DNA of 64,000 bases from Heterohyrax brucei (GCA_028571685.1 CM053156.1:85873049-85937048), one strand, 5' to 3'. Positions 1 to 10,047 are shown, counted from the first letter of the stretch. Numbers and translations are program-made. The notes: generated by a model from the letters alone, not told the origin.

Positions 1-45
1 TTCCATTTTCTGACAATTTCTGACATTCTGAAAACAACTAAATGT

Positions 46-228
46 TAACCTGGAGGAGCAAACGCTTGGCTGCTGATCGACAGGTTGGTGGTCCAACCCC
101 CCACCCAGCAGCTCTGCAGGAGAAAGACCCAGTGATTTGTTTCTCTACAGATCACAGCCTAGAAAACTTACAGAGCAGTTCTACTCTGTCACATGGGGTC
201 AATATAAATTGGAATCAGCTTCAGCTAA
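46..228 (+). mobile_element. AfroSINE, long form
   Basis: Diverged copy that keeps the internal GAGAAAGAC...ACAGCCT block missing from most copies here; the tail is cut near 228. Confidence 0.65.
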
Positions 229-292
229 TGACCATGAAAGTCAACCACTTAAAACTTCAATTACTGTTTCTGTACTGGGCTGAACAGAAATT

Positions 293-456
293 GGTGAAGT
301 AGTGGTTAACTGCTACATCTGTTAACCAAAAGGTTGGTGGTTTGAATCCACCAGGCTCTCCCCGGAAACTCTATGGGGCAGTTCTACTCTGTCCTATAGG
401 GTCGCTATGAGTTGGAATCAACTCTACAGCAGCAGGTCTGGTTTTGTTTTTCTCAC
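293..456 (+). mobile_element. AfroSINE, short form
   Basis: Clear copy with tRNA-like head (AGTGGTTAACTGCTAC, GGTTTGAATCCACCA) and body ending in TCTGGTTTTGTTTTT; the 45-base middle block is absent. Confidence 0.9.
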
Positions 457-885
457 TGGGCTGAACAGTGTCCACCCCCCAAATTCATATTTACTGGGAA
501 CCCACCAACGTGGCCATATTTGCAAATAGTGTCTTAGCAAATGCAATCAACTTAAAATGAGGATTAGGGTTAGGCCTAACTCCAGTACTGGGTGGGGAGA
601 TAAGGAGACCCCCATACAAAGGGAAGAAGGCCACACATGCAGGTTGGAGGCAGAGCCTGGGGTGCACAGGTACGAGCAAAGGAATGCCAAGGATTGCCAG
701 CCCACCAGAAGCTCGGAGAGGCAGGGAGGAGTGCTCCCCAAGAGCCTTCAGAGAGAGCCCATCCCTGCCCACACTTTGATTTCAGACTTCTGGCTGCCAG
801 AACCCTGACAGAATAAAGCTTGGCTGTTTGAAACTACCCAGTTTCTGGTTCTTTGTTACAGCAGCTGCAGGAAGCTCATACACTC
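456..885 (+). mobile_element. fossil MaLR-type LTR
   Basis: Reads from a GGCTGAACAGTGTCCACCCC-like start to the MaLR end pattern (AATAAAGCTTGGCTGTTTGAAACTACCCAG, then GTTACAGCAGC; shown here in description only at family level). A degraded solitary LTR of the ERVL-MaLR class, old by divergence. It lies within the CTCFL intron that leads off the window. Confidence 0.6.
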
Positions 886-954
886 TCCTTCCCATAAATA
901 AAAACTGTAGACAAGTTTTACACAAAATCTTCTGCATGAAAGGAGCTGGCCTAC

Positions 955-1180
955 CCTTTGTCCTTCTCCGAGGTTTTGCAGGTTTCGCTTTTTTAACACT
1001 GACTTTACTGGATGAAGGCTTATCGTCTTGTTGTTCCATGTGCAAGCTGGAAATTGTCACAAGAATCTCATTTCTCCCTTGGTCTCCAGGACTGGCCTCT
1101 ACGAGCAAGAGCTGCTCTTCTGCTCGTTGCAGGAATCCTCCTTCAGCCAGCAGCTGGGCTCCCTCCTGAGCTCTCTCCAG
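955..1180 (-). CDS. CTCFL: CTCFL (BORIS), second coding exon
   Basis: The exon opens after a TTAG acceptor at 1181-1182 and encodes LERAQEGAQLLAE, which corresponds to the LEEEQEKNQLLAE segment of human CTCFL. It continues through EEQLLLVEASPGD and NEILVTISS to the basic stretch KKAKPAKPRRRTKG just before the first zinc finger. It joins the preceding exon in phase 0 across a 401-base intron, and ends in phase 1 at a donor reading GG then GTAGGC after 955. No C2H2 finger motif is found between here and the left edge on this strand, so the DNA-binding exons lie outside the window. The basic tract is expected to help nuclear localisation; that is inferred from the paralogue and not proven here. 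Confidence 0.9.
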
Positions 1181-1581
1181 CTAACACACAAAAACAAGGA
1201 CTGAAACAAATGCAATGCTATTCCTGATGATCTGATTAAACTCTGCCTCTGTCCAACTGTAGAAGACATAACGAACACGAAAAATTAAACAAGTACAGAG
1301 AAGTGTGTACGGCAAGCAAAACACTACTCATCGCGGGGCTGGGTGATGAAACCTCACAACTTTTAAAAACCTGACGCACTTTATAACATTCTAATTACTG
1401 TGACTTTCAACTTCTGTAAGAGGACTCCGAGGCCTCTGAGAAGTATTTTTACTGCACGTAATCTTATACCACAAAACAGCTTCCCCACACATCCGAACAC
1501 ACAAAGGGCAACTTAAAAAACTTATTTCCCTGCTTTTGCTTTCCCCCAAGAGAAAGGTTTGTTTGTTAAAACCGGCTCTAC

Positions 1582-2106
1582 CTTCAATCCAGCGCTTCCT
1601 GCCACGCTCACAGCTAGACTGCTACCCTCGCTGGCCACCCTGCTCTCCTCCAACACCTGGAACTGCGTCACCTCCACCTCTTGCAGGCAGAAGACCTGCT
1701 CCTGGATGCTGATGGCCACACACGGGTGTGTGCTCTCCTGCGGCAGCCACAGCAGCGACTGTGGCCCGCTGCCCGCTTGTGGGACCTCCACCTGCACCTC
1801 ATCTTGGGGTTGAGGTGGCTGCCAGCTCCTGTCCTGCACCTCCAGGTCCTCTGAGGTGAGGTGCACTGTCTGCAGTGTCAGGATGTGCTTCTCACTCTCC
1901 TCCGCTGAGGCCGACACCAGCTCTGGCCCAGGGCTGCAGGGCTGCAGGGCCTGGGGAGACTGGACCTCCGTGTCCCCAAGACTCAGCCACTCCTTCACTC
2001 TGCATACCCCATCCTCCTTTTCCTCCTGGATCCTTTCTGGGACCAGTTCAAGCTCTTTGATTTTGGTGAACGGCTCCGAAGGGACAAGGGCTTCAGTTGC
2101 TGCCAT
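1582..2106 (-). CDS. CTCFL: CTCFL (BORIS), first coding exon
   Basis: This exon encodes the first 175 residues of CTCFL, the germline paralogue of the insulator protein CTCF. It begins MAATEALVPSE and carries EFTKIKELEL-like and ESEKHILTLQTVH segments that closely match human CTCFL. This is the poorly structured N-terminal region before the eleven zinc fingers, rich in Glu, Gln and Ser. The ATG is at 2106. A pyrimidine-rich acceptor on the minus strand ends at about 2118-2121, so only 11-14 bases of 5' UTR lie in this exon and upstream noncoding exons are expected. The donor (AAG then GTAGAG) follows position 1582 and the exon is 525 bases, phase 0. The open frame runs 19 codons past this donor, but homology stops exactly at the splice site. 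The assignment is from remembered family sequence, not a search. Confidence 0.93.
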
Positions 2107-2214
2107 TGTGACTGGGTCTGCTGGAGAAAGCAGCCGTCTCAGCAGGAGTTGGGGGTGGGGGTGGGGTTGGTAGGGGGTCGGGGCTGCCTAGCTGTGGGTC
2201 CCAGCAAGGTTCTG

Positions 2215-2575
2215 GCCTCAAGGTCGGGCCTAGAAGGGGTCTGGACTAAGCAGACTAGGCCTTGGCCCAGAAAGGGCTGAGTCTCAGCAGATGGAAGTTA
2301 ATGTAGGCTTTTGTCCAAAGGATTCTAGAATGAATAGGTTTGGGACTGAACAGCTTCTGGAAAATGCACACTTTAGGCCTAGAAGGTTGGGGCCTGAGCA
2401 GGCCTTTGGAAAATGCACGTTTCTAGGCCCTGCAAGTTTAGGGCCTGCACAGATCTTTGGAAAACGCGTGTTTCTAGGCTTGGAAGGTTGAGGCCTGAGC
2501 AGGTGTCTGGAAAATGTTCGTTCCAGGCCCAGAAGGTTGGGGCCCCAGCAGGCTTTCCGCCATTGCACAATTTCA
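2215..2575. repeat. about 50-bp minisatellite beside the CTCFL start exon
   Basis: Imperfect tandem units of 46-51 bases repeat the words CTAGAAGGTT, GGGCCTGAGCAGG and GGAAAATGCACGTTTCTAGG. The clearest units begin at about 2331, 2378, 2428, 2479 and 2528, and more diverged ones extend left to about 2215. The array lies between the first coding exon of CTCFL and its GC-rich upstream region, so it is probably in a 5' intron or noncoding exon. Confidence 0.8.
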
Positions 2576-3018
2576 ATATTCTGCACCATCTGAGCCCAGC
2601 AGGCTCTAGGGGTGGTGGCCTTAAATCCCCGTGGACGTGGCCGAGCCGGCCTGAGGCCCACCAGCACACCTTGCAGGGTCTGGCGGCGCCCCACCCTCCC
2701 ACCCGTTCCCGCCACCGCCCACGGCCCATGCGCGGCCACACCAGGGACAGCCTGCGTGTGTGTGCCAGCTCCGGCCGACAGCGGCCGGGTGCCCTGACCG
2801 CGGGAGGTGTGGCCTGGACGCTGACCTGCTCCGTCCTGGGCGGACTCCGCCTCGCGCTCCAGGCACTGCCTGCGGCCGCTGCCCACTGGAGACGCGGGGC
2901 GAGCGGCCACCTGGCAGTGCGCAGGCGCGGGAGAGGGCGCAGAGGGGTGAGGGGCGGGGCCAGCGTGAGGAGAGGGCCAACGGGAAAGGGGGCCCCATCG
3001 GGACCAGGAGGGGCCGCC

Positions 3019-3500
3019 CGACGGACGGGGCGGGGAAGCTGACAAGACGGGGACGTGGCGGCGACCTGAAGGGAGGGCCGGAGAGACCCAGGGGAGCCGG
3101 ACACGGGCAGCGGGGGATGGACGTCGTGGTTGGGGACCTGGACGGAGAGGACGACTTACTGACGAGGCGGGGAGGCTCCTAAGACAGGGTCCTAGCGGGG
3201 TGGGGGCGGGGCACTTGAAAGGAGCGCCAGAGAGACCCTGGGGAGCCGGGCCAGGGCAGAGTGGGGAGGGACTTCCTGGTGGGGGACGCGGAGGGGGTGC
3301 TCGACGGACGAGGTGGGGAAACTGAAAAGAGAGGGACCTCGAGGGGTGACGTGAAGACGTGGGGGGCGGCGATCTGACAAGAGAGAGACTGGAGCGCGCC
3401 TGGAAAGGGTTGCTGAGAGACCGGGAGCGAGACAGTAGAGGAGATGGAGACGTGCAGGAGAGGAGGAACCTGAAGGGGGCGCCCCAGAGCCCCAGGGGCG
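3019..3500. repeat. degenerate GC-rich tandem repeat, spacing about 140-185 bp
   Basis: The word group GACGGACGGGGCGGGG recurs in altered form near 3019, 3159 and 3302. A second group (CCTGAAGGG...GGAGAGACCC..GGGAGCCGG) recurs near 3065, 3215, 3400 and 3467. Order and spacing are kept for about three copies and then decay. The array sits inside the CpG-rich region. Confidence 0.6.
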
Positions 3501-3643
3501 GGGGGATGGGCATGGAGAGATGGGGGCGGGGAGGACTGGGGAATCTGAGGGGCCTGGGCGGGGCGCTGAGATACGGGGGAGGGGGACCTCTGGGGAGGGG
3601 GACCTCTGGGGAGGGGGGAGGGGCGGGGAGCACGGGGGGAGGT

Positions 3644-3660
3644 AAGATGGCGGACACGTG
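3644..3660 (+). promoter_or_regulatory. YY1-type motif directly followed by an E-box
   Basis: AAGATGGCGGA (3644-3654) matches the strong YY1 consensus AAGATGGCGGC found at promoters, and CACGTG (3655-3660), an E-box for USF/MYC-type factors, follows with no gap. Both are in the CpG-rich region. Confidence 0.5.
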
Positions 3661-3884
3661 GGGTGCGTGGCCAACGGGAGGCGGGGACGCAGACGGCGCC
3701 GCGAAGGGGGCGCCAAAGGGCGGGAAGCGGGAAGTGGGAGGAGAGAACTCGGGGGTCCCTGAGAGGCTGGGGGGTGCAGGGTCGTCCCGATGAAACTCGG
3801 AGGGCGGAAGACCTGAGCCCTCGGCCGTGGCGGTGGCCGTCGCCGTTGAGGTGGCTCCGACTTAGGACAACCCTGGACCACCGA

Positions 3885-4040
3885 TGGTGTGGTGGTGAAG
3901 CGCTGGTCCGCGAACCGAAAGGGCGGCAGAGTTTAAGTCCTTCAAGCGCTCCGTGGAAACTTTGGGCCGGTTCTGCTCTGCCCTGCAGGGTTGCTATGAG
4001 TCGGAATCAACTGGATGGCAGAGGGTTAGGTTTTTTCCTG
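3885..4040 (+). mobile_element. AfroSINE at the CpG-region border
   Basis: Body words TGGAAACTTTGGGCCGGTTC and GTTGCTATGAGTCGGAATCA are plain; the head is CpG-rich and diverged. It closes the GC-rich region on its right side. Confidence 0.8.
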
Positions 4041-4249
4041 GTTTATGTACAACAGAAAGAAACGTTGCCCGGTCCTGGATCATCTTCGTGGTCGTCGGTA
4101 GGACTGAGCCCGTTGTTGCAGACACTAGGTCAGTCCCCACCTCAAGGAGACTTTGTAAAAGGGCTTACTGCGGGCTGGTGGGAGGGCGAGGGTAAGTGAG
4201 GAAGGAGGGGGCAGTCGAGAGGAAGAGAGGCGTTTAAAGCAGGAGACCA

Positions 4250-4775
4250 GAAGAACTAGGTGGTGCCCGGCCGCTGCCAGTGCCTTCCCTGATGGGGTGC
4301 CCAGCATCGACGCCCTGACGTCGTGGGAGAAAAAGAAATGTGCGGAAGGAGAACTCTACCAAATGACCTCACTTGATGGCCGGGCAGTCTAGAAGGTTCC
4401 CTGAGGACGTGTTCCCCGAACTCTCTGTTAAACCCAAACCACATCCACCACAGAAGCCAGCTCTTCAGACGGAGACGGAACTGGACTATGTGAGGCGGGA
4501 GTGACGCTGGCGAAGAACAACCCTTCCGGCTTAGGTGAACACTAGGGGCCGTCTGAGAAGCTCTTCACTGGAGGCAAGATGACCCAGGGAGGGGGGACAC
4601 GAAGGGGGACAGGACTTGGTCGAATGGACACTAGAAGTTCCAGGTGGAAAGGGGGAGGGAGCAGGTAGAGCAGCCTAGAGGTGTGCGCTCTGGGTGTTAC
4701 GCAGCAAAGTGATTTGGATTGTAAACTTTTACTTAAAACATAATAAAATCTATTAAAAAAAATTAAAGAGAGGCG
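4250..4775 (+). mobile_element. LINE-like repeat, 3' part, subtype 2
   Basis: Contains GGTGGTGCCCGG and ends in GTAAACTTTTACTTAAAACA then an A-rich tail. The same layout and ending recur at 44107-44715, so this is an A-tailed retroposon family. I cannot name the clade from the 3' part. Confidence 0.5.
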
Positions 4776-5820
4776 TGTAAGGTGAAGATTTAAAAATTCA
4801 AAGGCGAAGGCCCTCTGGGAAGGCTAATGGAGCCAGGAAAAGTGACCGCGACCGAGAAAGGACTTCTTCCATTTGGCGGACAAACTGAGTTAATTTTTTC
4901 TCTCAACCACAGCCAGGAAATTGTCTGCGTCCGCGAAAGTGCTTTCTTCTGCTTGCCCTTCTCCGTAGTTCTTTGTGTTTTATTTCACATTCTTGCACAT
5001 AGCAAGTTCTCAAGTATTTTCCTTTTCCACTTATTTTTTTGTTTTTGGAGAACATTTACTGTGTTTTAGGTGAAATACGCAGCGAATTAGTTTTCTAGCA
5101 ATAGTTGATGCAGGGATTGTTGGGAGACAGTCGTTGCCATTCCTGCGGTGCCAGCAGTGGGTTCTCATCCTGGCTGTCTGTCCAGTGTCCATGCCCCTCC
5201 AGTGTCCATCACCTCCCTACCTCCTCATCTTTGTCCGTTTGGTCTCAGGTATAGTTGATTGCTCTAAGAAGTATATTCCTCATGGGCGTTATTGTTTATT
5301 TTATGGGCCAAACTCTTATTTTGGCTGAAAGGTGACCTCTGGGAGTGACTTCAAGATTAAAAAGATGTCTTTCTTTTCTGCTTTCCTTGGTAAAAAGGAT
5401 AGAACTCAACTCAGTTTTAAAAGAAGGCTCATTAATGCATTTGTTAGAGTGGCTCTCGGGTCGTTGGTTGTAACAGGGCATCTGGGATTCCTACAGCATA
5501 TATACTTTCCAGAGAAGATAAATATTGGAAGGTCACTGGGAAAATTGTGTGTTATATTAACTTCTCTTAAATCATTTAAATGAGTTTTTCTGCTTGAGCA
5601 GTCACCAGCTGTTTAGTGCCGTCTTGGATAATTTTGCATCTTTTGCTGTGGTAAGCGGCTAGAAAATTTTGTCAGTTTTTATATTATAAATTTATGTTTA
5701 GAAATTTCAGATGGCAATACAAAAATATTTTTCCAAACAGATACAGCACCATAGGGGGGAGTGACAGGGGAGGAAAAAAGAGCTAGGAAGGAGAAAACAC
5801 AGGAGCTCAGAGAGGAGGGG
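4776..5820. other. unique intergenic sequence
   Basis: No repeat or gene recognised. Short open frames (for example 4827-5069 and 5332-5583) show no splice-site framing, domain or codon bias. Confidence 0.5.
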
Positions 5821-6180
5821 GTGCCCAGGTGGCGCAAATGGTTGATGAACTTAAAGGTGGGGCGTTCAAGGCCACCCAGAGATGCTTTGCAAGAGAGGCC
5901 TGAGATCAGCATCTGAAAAACCCACCATTGCAAGCCCTGTGGAAACCCTGTTGGTGCAGTGGTTAAGTGCTACACCAGCTAACCCAAAGGTCAGCAGTTG
6001 GAATCCAACAGGTGCTCCTTGGAAACTCTATGGGGCAGTTCTGCCCTGTCCTGTGGGACGCTACGAGTCACAATCAGCTCAACGGCAGTGGGCTTGGCTT
6101 TGGTTTCAAAGCCTGCGGAGCACAGTTCTGCTCGGTCATACACGGGGTAGCCAGGGGTCGGAGTGGACTCAAGGACAACT
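5820..6180 (+). mobile_element. long-form AfroSINE split by a younger AfroSINE
   Basis: The head (CCCAGGTGGCGCAAATGG) and internal block run to about 5940, and the matching 3' half (GGAGCACAGTTCTGCTCGG to GGACTCAAGGACAAC) resumes at about 6110. Confidence 0.75.
5941..6108 (+). mobile_element. AfroSINE short form inserted in an older AfroSINE
   Basis: Complete copy from GGAAACCCTGTTGGTGCAG to GGCTTGGCTTTGG. Flanks GCAAGCCCTG and CAAAGCCTGC look like a decayed target duplication. Confidence 0.8.
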
Positions 6181-7195
6181 TTTTTTTCAAGAGAAGAGGA
6201 AGGTAGAGTTGGGATAGGGTGGAATGAGTAGGAAGAATAACCTTGAAGGGGACAGGATGTGGCTGGGATAAACAGCCCTAGAGAACAACAAAAGCCAAAA
6301 ACCAAACCCAGTGCCACTGAGTCGATTCTGACTCTTAGCGACCCAAGGGTCTAGGAAATCAAGCAGGTGATTAGGTCTGTAGTTTCTAAACTTGGCTTCT
6401 GATGTGGGGAGTTGCACCAGAGGCTGAATTTCTTTCTTTGCTCTTGTGAGACCCTTCCCTAGGGGTGACTGAAGGGAGCCCTCAGAGGGTAGGGAAGCCA
6501 CCTGGGAACCCACAGGGGGGCACCTAGCTTCCCCCGGAAGGGTGTGTCCCTTTGGAGCTGCTGAGGGGAACCTCTTTTAGAAGGTGACGGCTGAGGGGAG
6601 GACACCCCAGGAGGTGATCTTCCTTCACAGACTGGCCAGCAAAGGGAGAGGCCCGTTTATGTGTGAGCCATGCAGAAAAAAGCCCAGTTTGTCTCCAGGG
6701 CCTGTGAGGTGGCTCACTGAAGGTGAGCTCCTGGGCCTGGCCGTTACCCTGGCCCATGGTTCTGGATGAGTTCACAAGGTCTGAGTGGTAGTATTTGGAT
6801 CCCAAGTGAAAGTCAAGTTAGTATGGAGGCAGTGGGCTCGTCTGGCTGTCTGTGGGGGACTCTAGAAGGGCAGTGCCTCACAGCAGCTGTGTGGAATGCC
6901 CCGGCCACACAGGATGCTACCTGCTGTTCACCCCTTGTTCTTGGCTGTGGGGCCTGAACTGACTGTCTCCTTTGGCCTGTCAGCCTCCCTTGGATGATGT
7001 GATAACAGAGAGGGAGCATCTCAGGAAAAGACCCAGTACTTCCTGCTCAGAGGCCTGAGGCACACAGGGTTCTGTTTGGAACGGTGAGAGATGTGGCCCC
7101 ATTGGTCTCTGAGTGTATGGAGCAGTTTCCACTGGTTAAACTCTCAGCCCCTGTGTTTTAAGAAATCAAGACCGGGTCTAAGGAAACCTGGCCCT
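6180..7195. other. mostly unique intergenic sequence
   Basis: A short minus-strand AfroSINE tail fragment lies at about 6300-6350 (CACTGAGTCGATTCTGACTC). Nothing else is recognised. Confidence 0.5.
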
Positions 7196-7352
7196 CATAA
7201 AGACCATTGCCGTCAAGTTGATGCCAACTCACAGCGACCCTATAGACAGAGTAGAAGTGCCCAGTAGGGTTTCTAAGGAGATCCCAGTGGATTTGAACTG
7301 CCAGCCTTTTAGCCAGCAGACATAACAATTAACCATGCTACAGCAGCAGGGT
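7196..7352 (-). mobile_element. AfroSINE short form
   Basis: Reads from CATTGCCGTCAAGTTGATGC to CATGCTACAGCAGCAGGG in reverse sense. Confidence 0.85.
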
Positions 7353-8148
7353 TTCAGTCTAAGGAAAGTTCTAGTATTTAGTGTAGAGTGAACAATGAAC
7401 TCCTGGGCCCAAGCCTCTCTCGTCAAGTCTGAACAATTCGTGTGGGCTCGAGGACCTTCCCGCAGCTCTTCCCGCGCACCTTCCCAGCCTCCGCCCTGTA
7501 GCTGCTGCTTTACTTCCATCCAGGCTCCTCTCCCAATCACCTCACGTGGGCATTCTGGACGTCAGCCAGACTGGACATCGCTTGCTTCTCATACAGAAAG
7601 CTTTGCACAGGGCTGGGTCTGGCACACAGGAGGTGTGACATCAAGTCCCAGAGATGAGACTACTGAGGGCAGCACACAGTGCAGCCCTGAGTGCTGTTGT
7701 GGGGTCCTGCCGTGACCCAGGCCAGCGCCCCCTCTGACAGATGCCCGGAGTGGCGGTGGGCTAGCTGTGTCCTTCCAGTGCCTGTTGGAGTTGTCCGTCT
7801 GGTCCCTCCCCAGTGTCCGTACCCAGATGTCAAGGGCCTTGCGTGATTGACCCTTGACCTCCTCCTCTCCCAGAGGCATGCTGCCGGGTCCCTTGGCGGC
7901 ACACAGTGCGGCAGCCTCCTCATTTTAACACTGCAGGTGCTCTTGCTCCTTGACCCCTCCACCCGTCAGGTTGGGGTCAGCCAGTGTGGCTCGCAGGACA
8001 GACAGGTCCTGGTAAAGCGTGTGATGCAGTGCCACACAGACTGGGCAAAGCTTACAAGCCCAGGTTGGCACTTGGCTGTTCTGGAACGTTCTGTCCAGGC
8101 TGCTCTTTTGTTGAGACCATCGCCACAGCTTGCACTGACCAGGTGGAC
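7353..8148. other. unique intergenic sequence
   Basis: G+C-rich, with no recognised repeat. Open frames on both strands overlap each other and lack any domain. Confidence 0.5.
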
Positions 8149-8178
8149 AGTATGTGTGTGTGTGTGTGTGTGTGTGCA
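8149..8178. repeat. (TG)n microsatellite
   Basis: Uninterrupted TG dinucleotides for about 26 bases. Confidence 0.95.
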
Positions 8179-8234
8179 CTCACATGTGTGTACAAGGACT
8201 CACAATCAAGTCTGCAAACTCATCCTAGAAGGTG

Positions 8235-8570
8235 CTTTATACCTGATTGCTGACTACTGCTATGGTCACCTTTCACGTCCTCCCGTTGGGAAGCTATGCA
8301 CCTACACCAGTGCCGAGTCCACCCTTCAAAGCAATTTTGGGACTCTCTGGAATGTCCATCAGAGCCATTGTGGTATTACCCTTGATGTCCTAAGTGTCAT
8401 CAAAGTGTCTTCCTTTCAACATTTCCTTCATCTTTGGCTAAAGAAAAAAGTCATTGGGGCTCAGCTCAGGTGACTAGGGAGGGTATTCCCATACAGGTAT
8501 TTGTTTACTAGCTGAAAATTCCCTCACAGACAACTAGACAATTAAGTTTGTGAACTTGTCACCGTGTGCA
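8235..8570 (-). pseudogene. mariner-type transposase relic
   Basis: The minus strand, allowing for decay, reads SASKQIPVWEYPP, then SPELSPNDFFL, PKMKEMLKGRHFDD and DIKGNTTMALMDIPE. This is the C-terminal third of a mariner transposase: the YSPDLAPxDFFLFPKLK motif holds the last catalytic aspartate, which is kept here within SPND, and the following segment usually ends IPExxFQxCFxxW. In-frame stops (one after YPP, one after DFFL, one before DIKG) and a frameshift just upstream of YPP show it is dead. No terminal inverted repeat is visible, so it is a fragment. DNA transposons of this kind in placental genomes are tens of millions of years old. Confidence 0.75.
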
Positions 8571-8751
8571 GTGGCCATTCCAGAAAGAGTTTAAAAATTG
8601 CCTTGCAGGGTGGACTAGGTGCTGGCGTCAGTGCCTGGCTTCCCAAGGGGAGTGCTTTGAAAGTGGCCGTAGTGATATTCAGCAAGCGGGTACGTAGCAC
8701 TCAGAGCAGTTAAGTTCATGGACTTAAATGGTCAGCTCTCGTGTATGTTAA

Positions 8752-9072
8752 AAAATCCCACTGCCGTCAAGTCAGTTCCAACTCATGGTGACCCTACAGA
8801 CAACAGGACTGCCCCACAGAGTGTGTGTGAGTGTGGTATTATAGAATATATAACTATTTGAAAGTGTAACACCTTTACCGTACTTGTTACTGCCGAATTC
8901 ATTCTGACACATGATGACGTCGTGTGTGACAGAGCGGACCCTCCCTGTGGGGTTTCCCTGGCTGTCTTCTTCACAGAAGCAAAGTGCCAGGCCTTTCTTC
9001 TGTGGCACCACGGGTAGGTTCAAACTACTAGCCTTTAGCTTAACAAGCCCAAACAGTTGCACTGCCTTGGGG
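8752..9072 (-). mobile_element. two partial AfroSINEs
   Basis: A tail-end fragment at 8752-8825 (CACTGCCGTCAAGTCAGTTC) is followed, after about 60 unmatched bases, by a long-form 3' half at about 8890-9068 (TTTCCCTGGCTGTCTTCTTC). They may be one copy interrupted or two. Confidence 0.6.
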
Positions 9073-9637
9073 CCTTAATAACTCTAAAAGGCAAAGCCAG
9101 ACCTGTCATCTCTGAGTCGATTCTCACTCAGTGAAAAATGACTCACGTGAAATCTATTCAACACAAAAAAAGAAATGGAAAGCGCACGGGGCAGCAGTGA
9201 ATGAGGGAGGCTGGTGCGGGCTAGCTCACCATTTTTTTAGAAATATTCTGAGTCTGCTTACAGCTTCCCATGTAAGCATCAAGATGTCTCTCATTTCATT
9301 GTTCACTGTCCCCTCTCCCCAAGGCAGAACGTGAGCTGTTTCTGAGCCACATCGTAAGCACCCAAATGTCTGAGGCACCCAGGTCAAAAAGGTGTTCAAT
9401 AATGAAGTGAGGGGGAAGATTGGATTTGAGCTGCATAGGGGAGCTTTAGCTCAACTCTAAGCACTGTGACAGCAGCTCTTGAATCTTCCAGAAAACTCTA
9501 GAAGGGGAGCAGTATCGTAATCCGTAATATGAGGCGCAAACTCTAACCCCTGTCTTGTTTGGAAACAGGCTTTCTGTTACGTTAATGAACGATGTGAAGG
9601 TAAGGTATGTCTTAAATCCCTGTATTTTGAGATATGA
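9073..9637. other. unique intergenic sequence
   Basis: Nothing recognised apart from an A-rich run near 9165. Confidence 0.45.
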
Positions 9638-9790
9638 CCCATTGTCTTTGAATCAGTTCTGACCCATAGCAACGCTATAGGACCGAGAACTGCACCACAG
9701 ACTGCCACGTCTTTCTCCTGGGGAGCAGCTGGTGTGTTCAAACCGCTGACCTTCTGGTTAGCAGCTGGACAAGTTAACTGCTACCCCACC
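9638..9790 (-). mobile_element. AfroSINE, long form lacking part of the middle
   Basis: Retains CTGCCACGTCTTTCTCC from the internal block; head half ends CTGCTACCCCACCGAGG. Confidence 0.8.
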
Positions 9791-10047
9791 GAGGCACAAG
9801 AGACTGAAGACACAAGAGAGCAGAGCTGGGGGAGACAGAAGCCACGCCACATGACGGGCATCAGGGAACCCAGGAGCAGAAGCTGGAAAGAGACAAGGAC
9901 CTACCCCAGAGCCGACAGAAGGCCGTCTCGTAGAGCTGGCACCAAGGATTCGAACTTCTATCCTCAAAAATTTGACAAAATAAACGTCTCTTTGTTAAAG
10001 CCACCTGCTTGTACTTCTGTTACAGCAGCAGTAGGTAACCAAGACAG
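9791..10047 (+). mobile_element. fossil LTR fragment
   Basis: 3' part of a MaLR-like LTR: the AATAAACGTCTCTTTGTTAAAG and GTTACAGCAGCAGTAGG words match the ends of the better-kept copy at 12978-13465. Old and degraded; the 5' part is missing. Confidence 0.55.

Larger units (their letters stand above)
2640..3860 (-). promoter_or_regulatory. CpG-rich region, probable CTCFL promoter
   Basis: This is the densest run of G+C and CpG in the window. It contains repeated GGGGCGGGG (Sp1-like) boxes, many CpG dinucleotides and no interspersed repeat until the SINE near 3885. It lies 0.5-1.7 kb upstream of the CTCFL start codon, where untranslated first exons are expected; human CTCFL uses several alternative promoters whose methylation silences it outside the germline. 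Long open frames cross it on both strands, but they come from base composition and tandem repeats, not coding. The exact transcription start cannot be seen, and a divergent transcript is also possible. Confidence 0.65.

Noticed and set aside
42-302. Possible zinc-finger exon of CTCFL at the left edge
   Set aside because: No C2H2 spacing on either strand; the stretch is AfroSINE sequence.
1522-1581. Extension of the CTCFL exon frame to its stop codon
   Set aside because: Similarity to CTCFL ends exactly at a good donor (AAG then GTAGAG), and the next exon continues the protein.
2284-3657. 457-codon open frame on the minus strand rich in Pro, Ser and Arg
   Set aside because: It spans two tandem arrays in CpG-rich DNA and overlaps equally long frames in other phases. 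Low complexity, no domain, no splice framing: a composition artefact.
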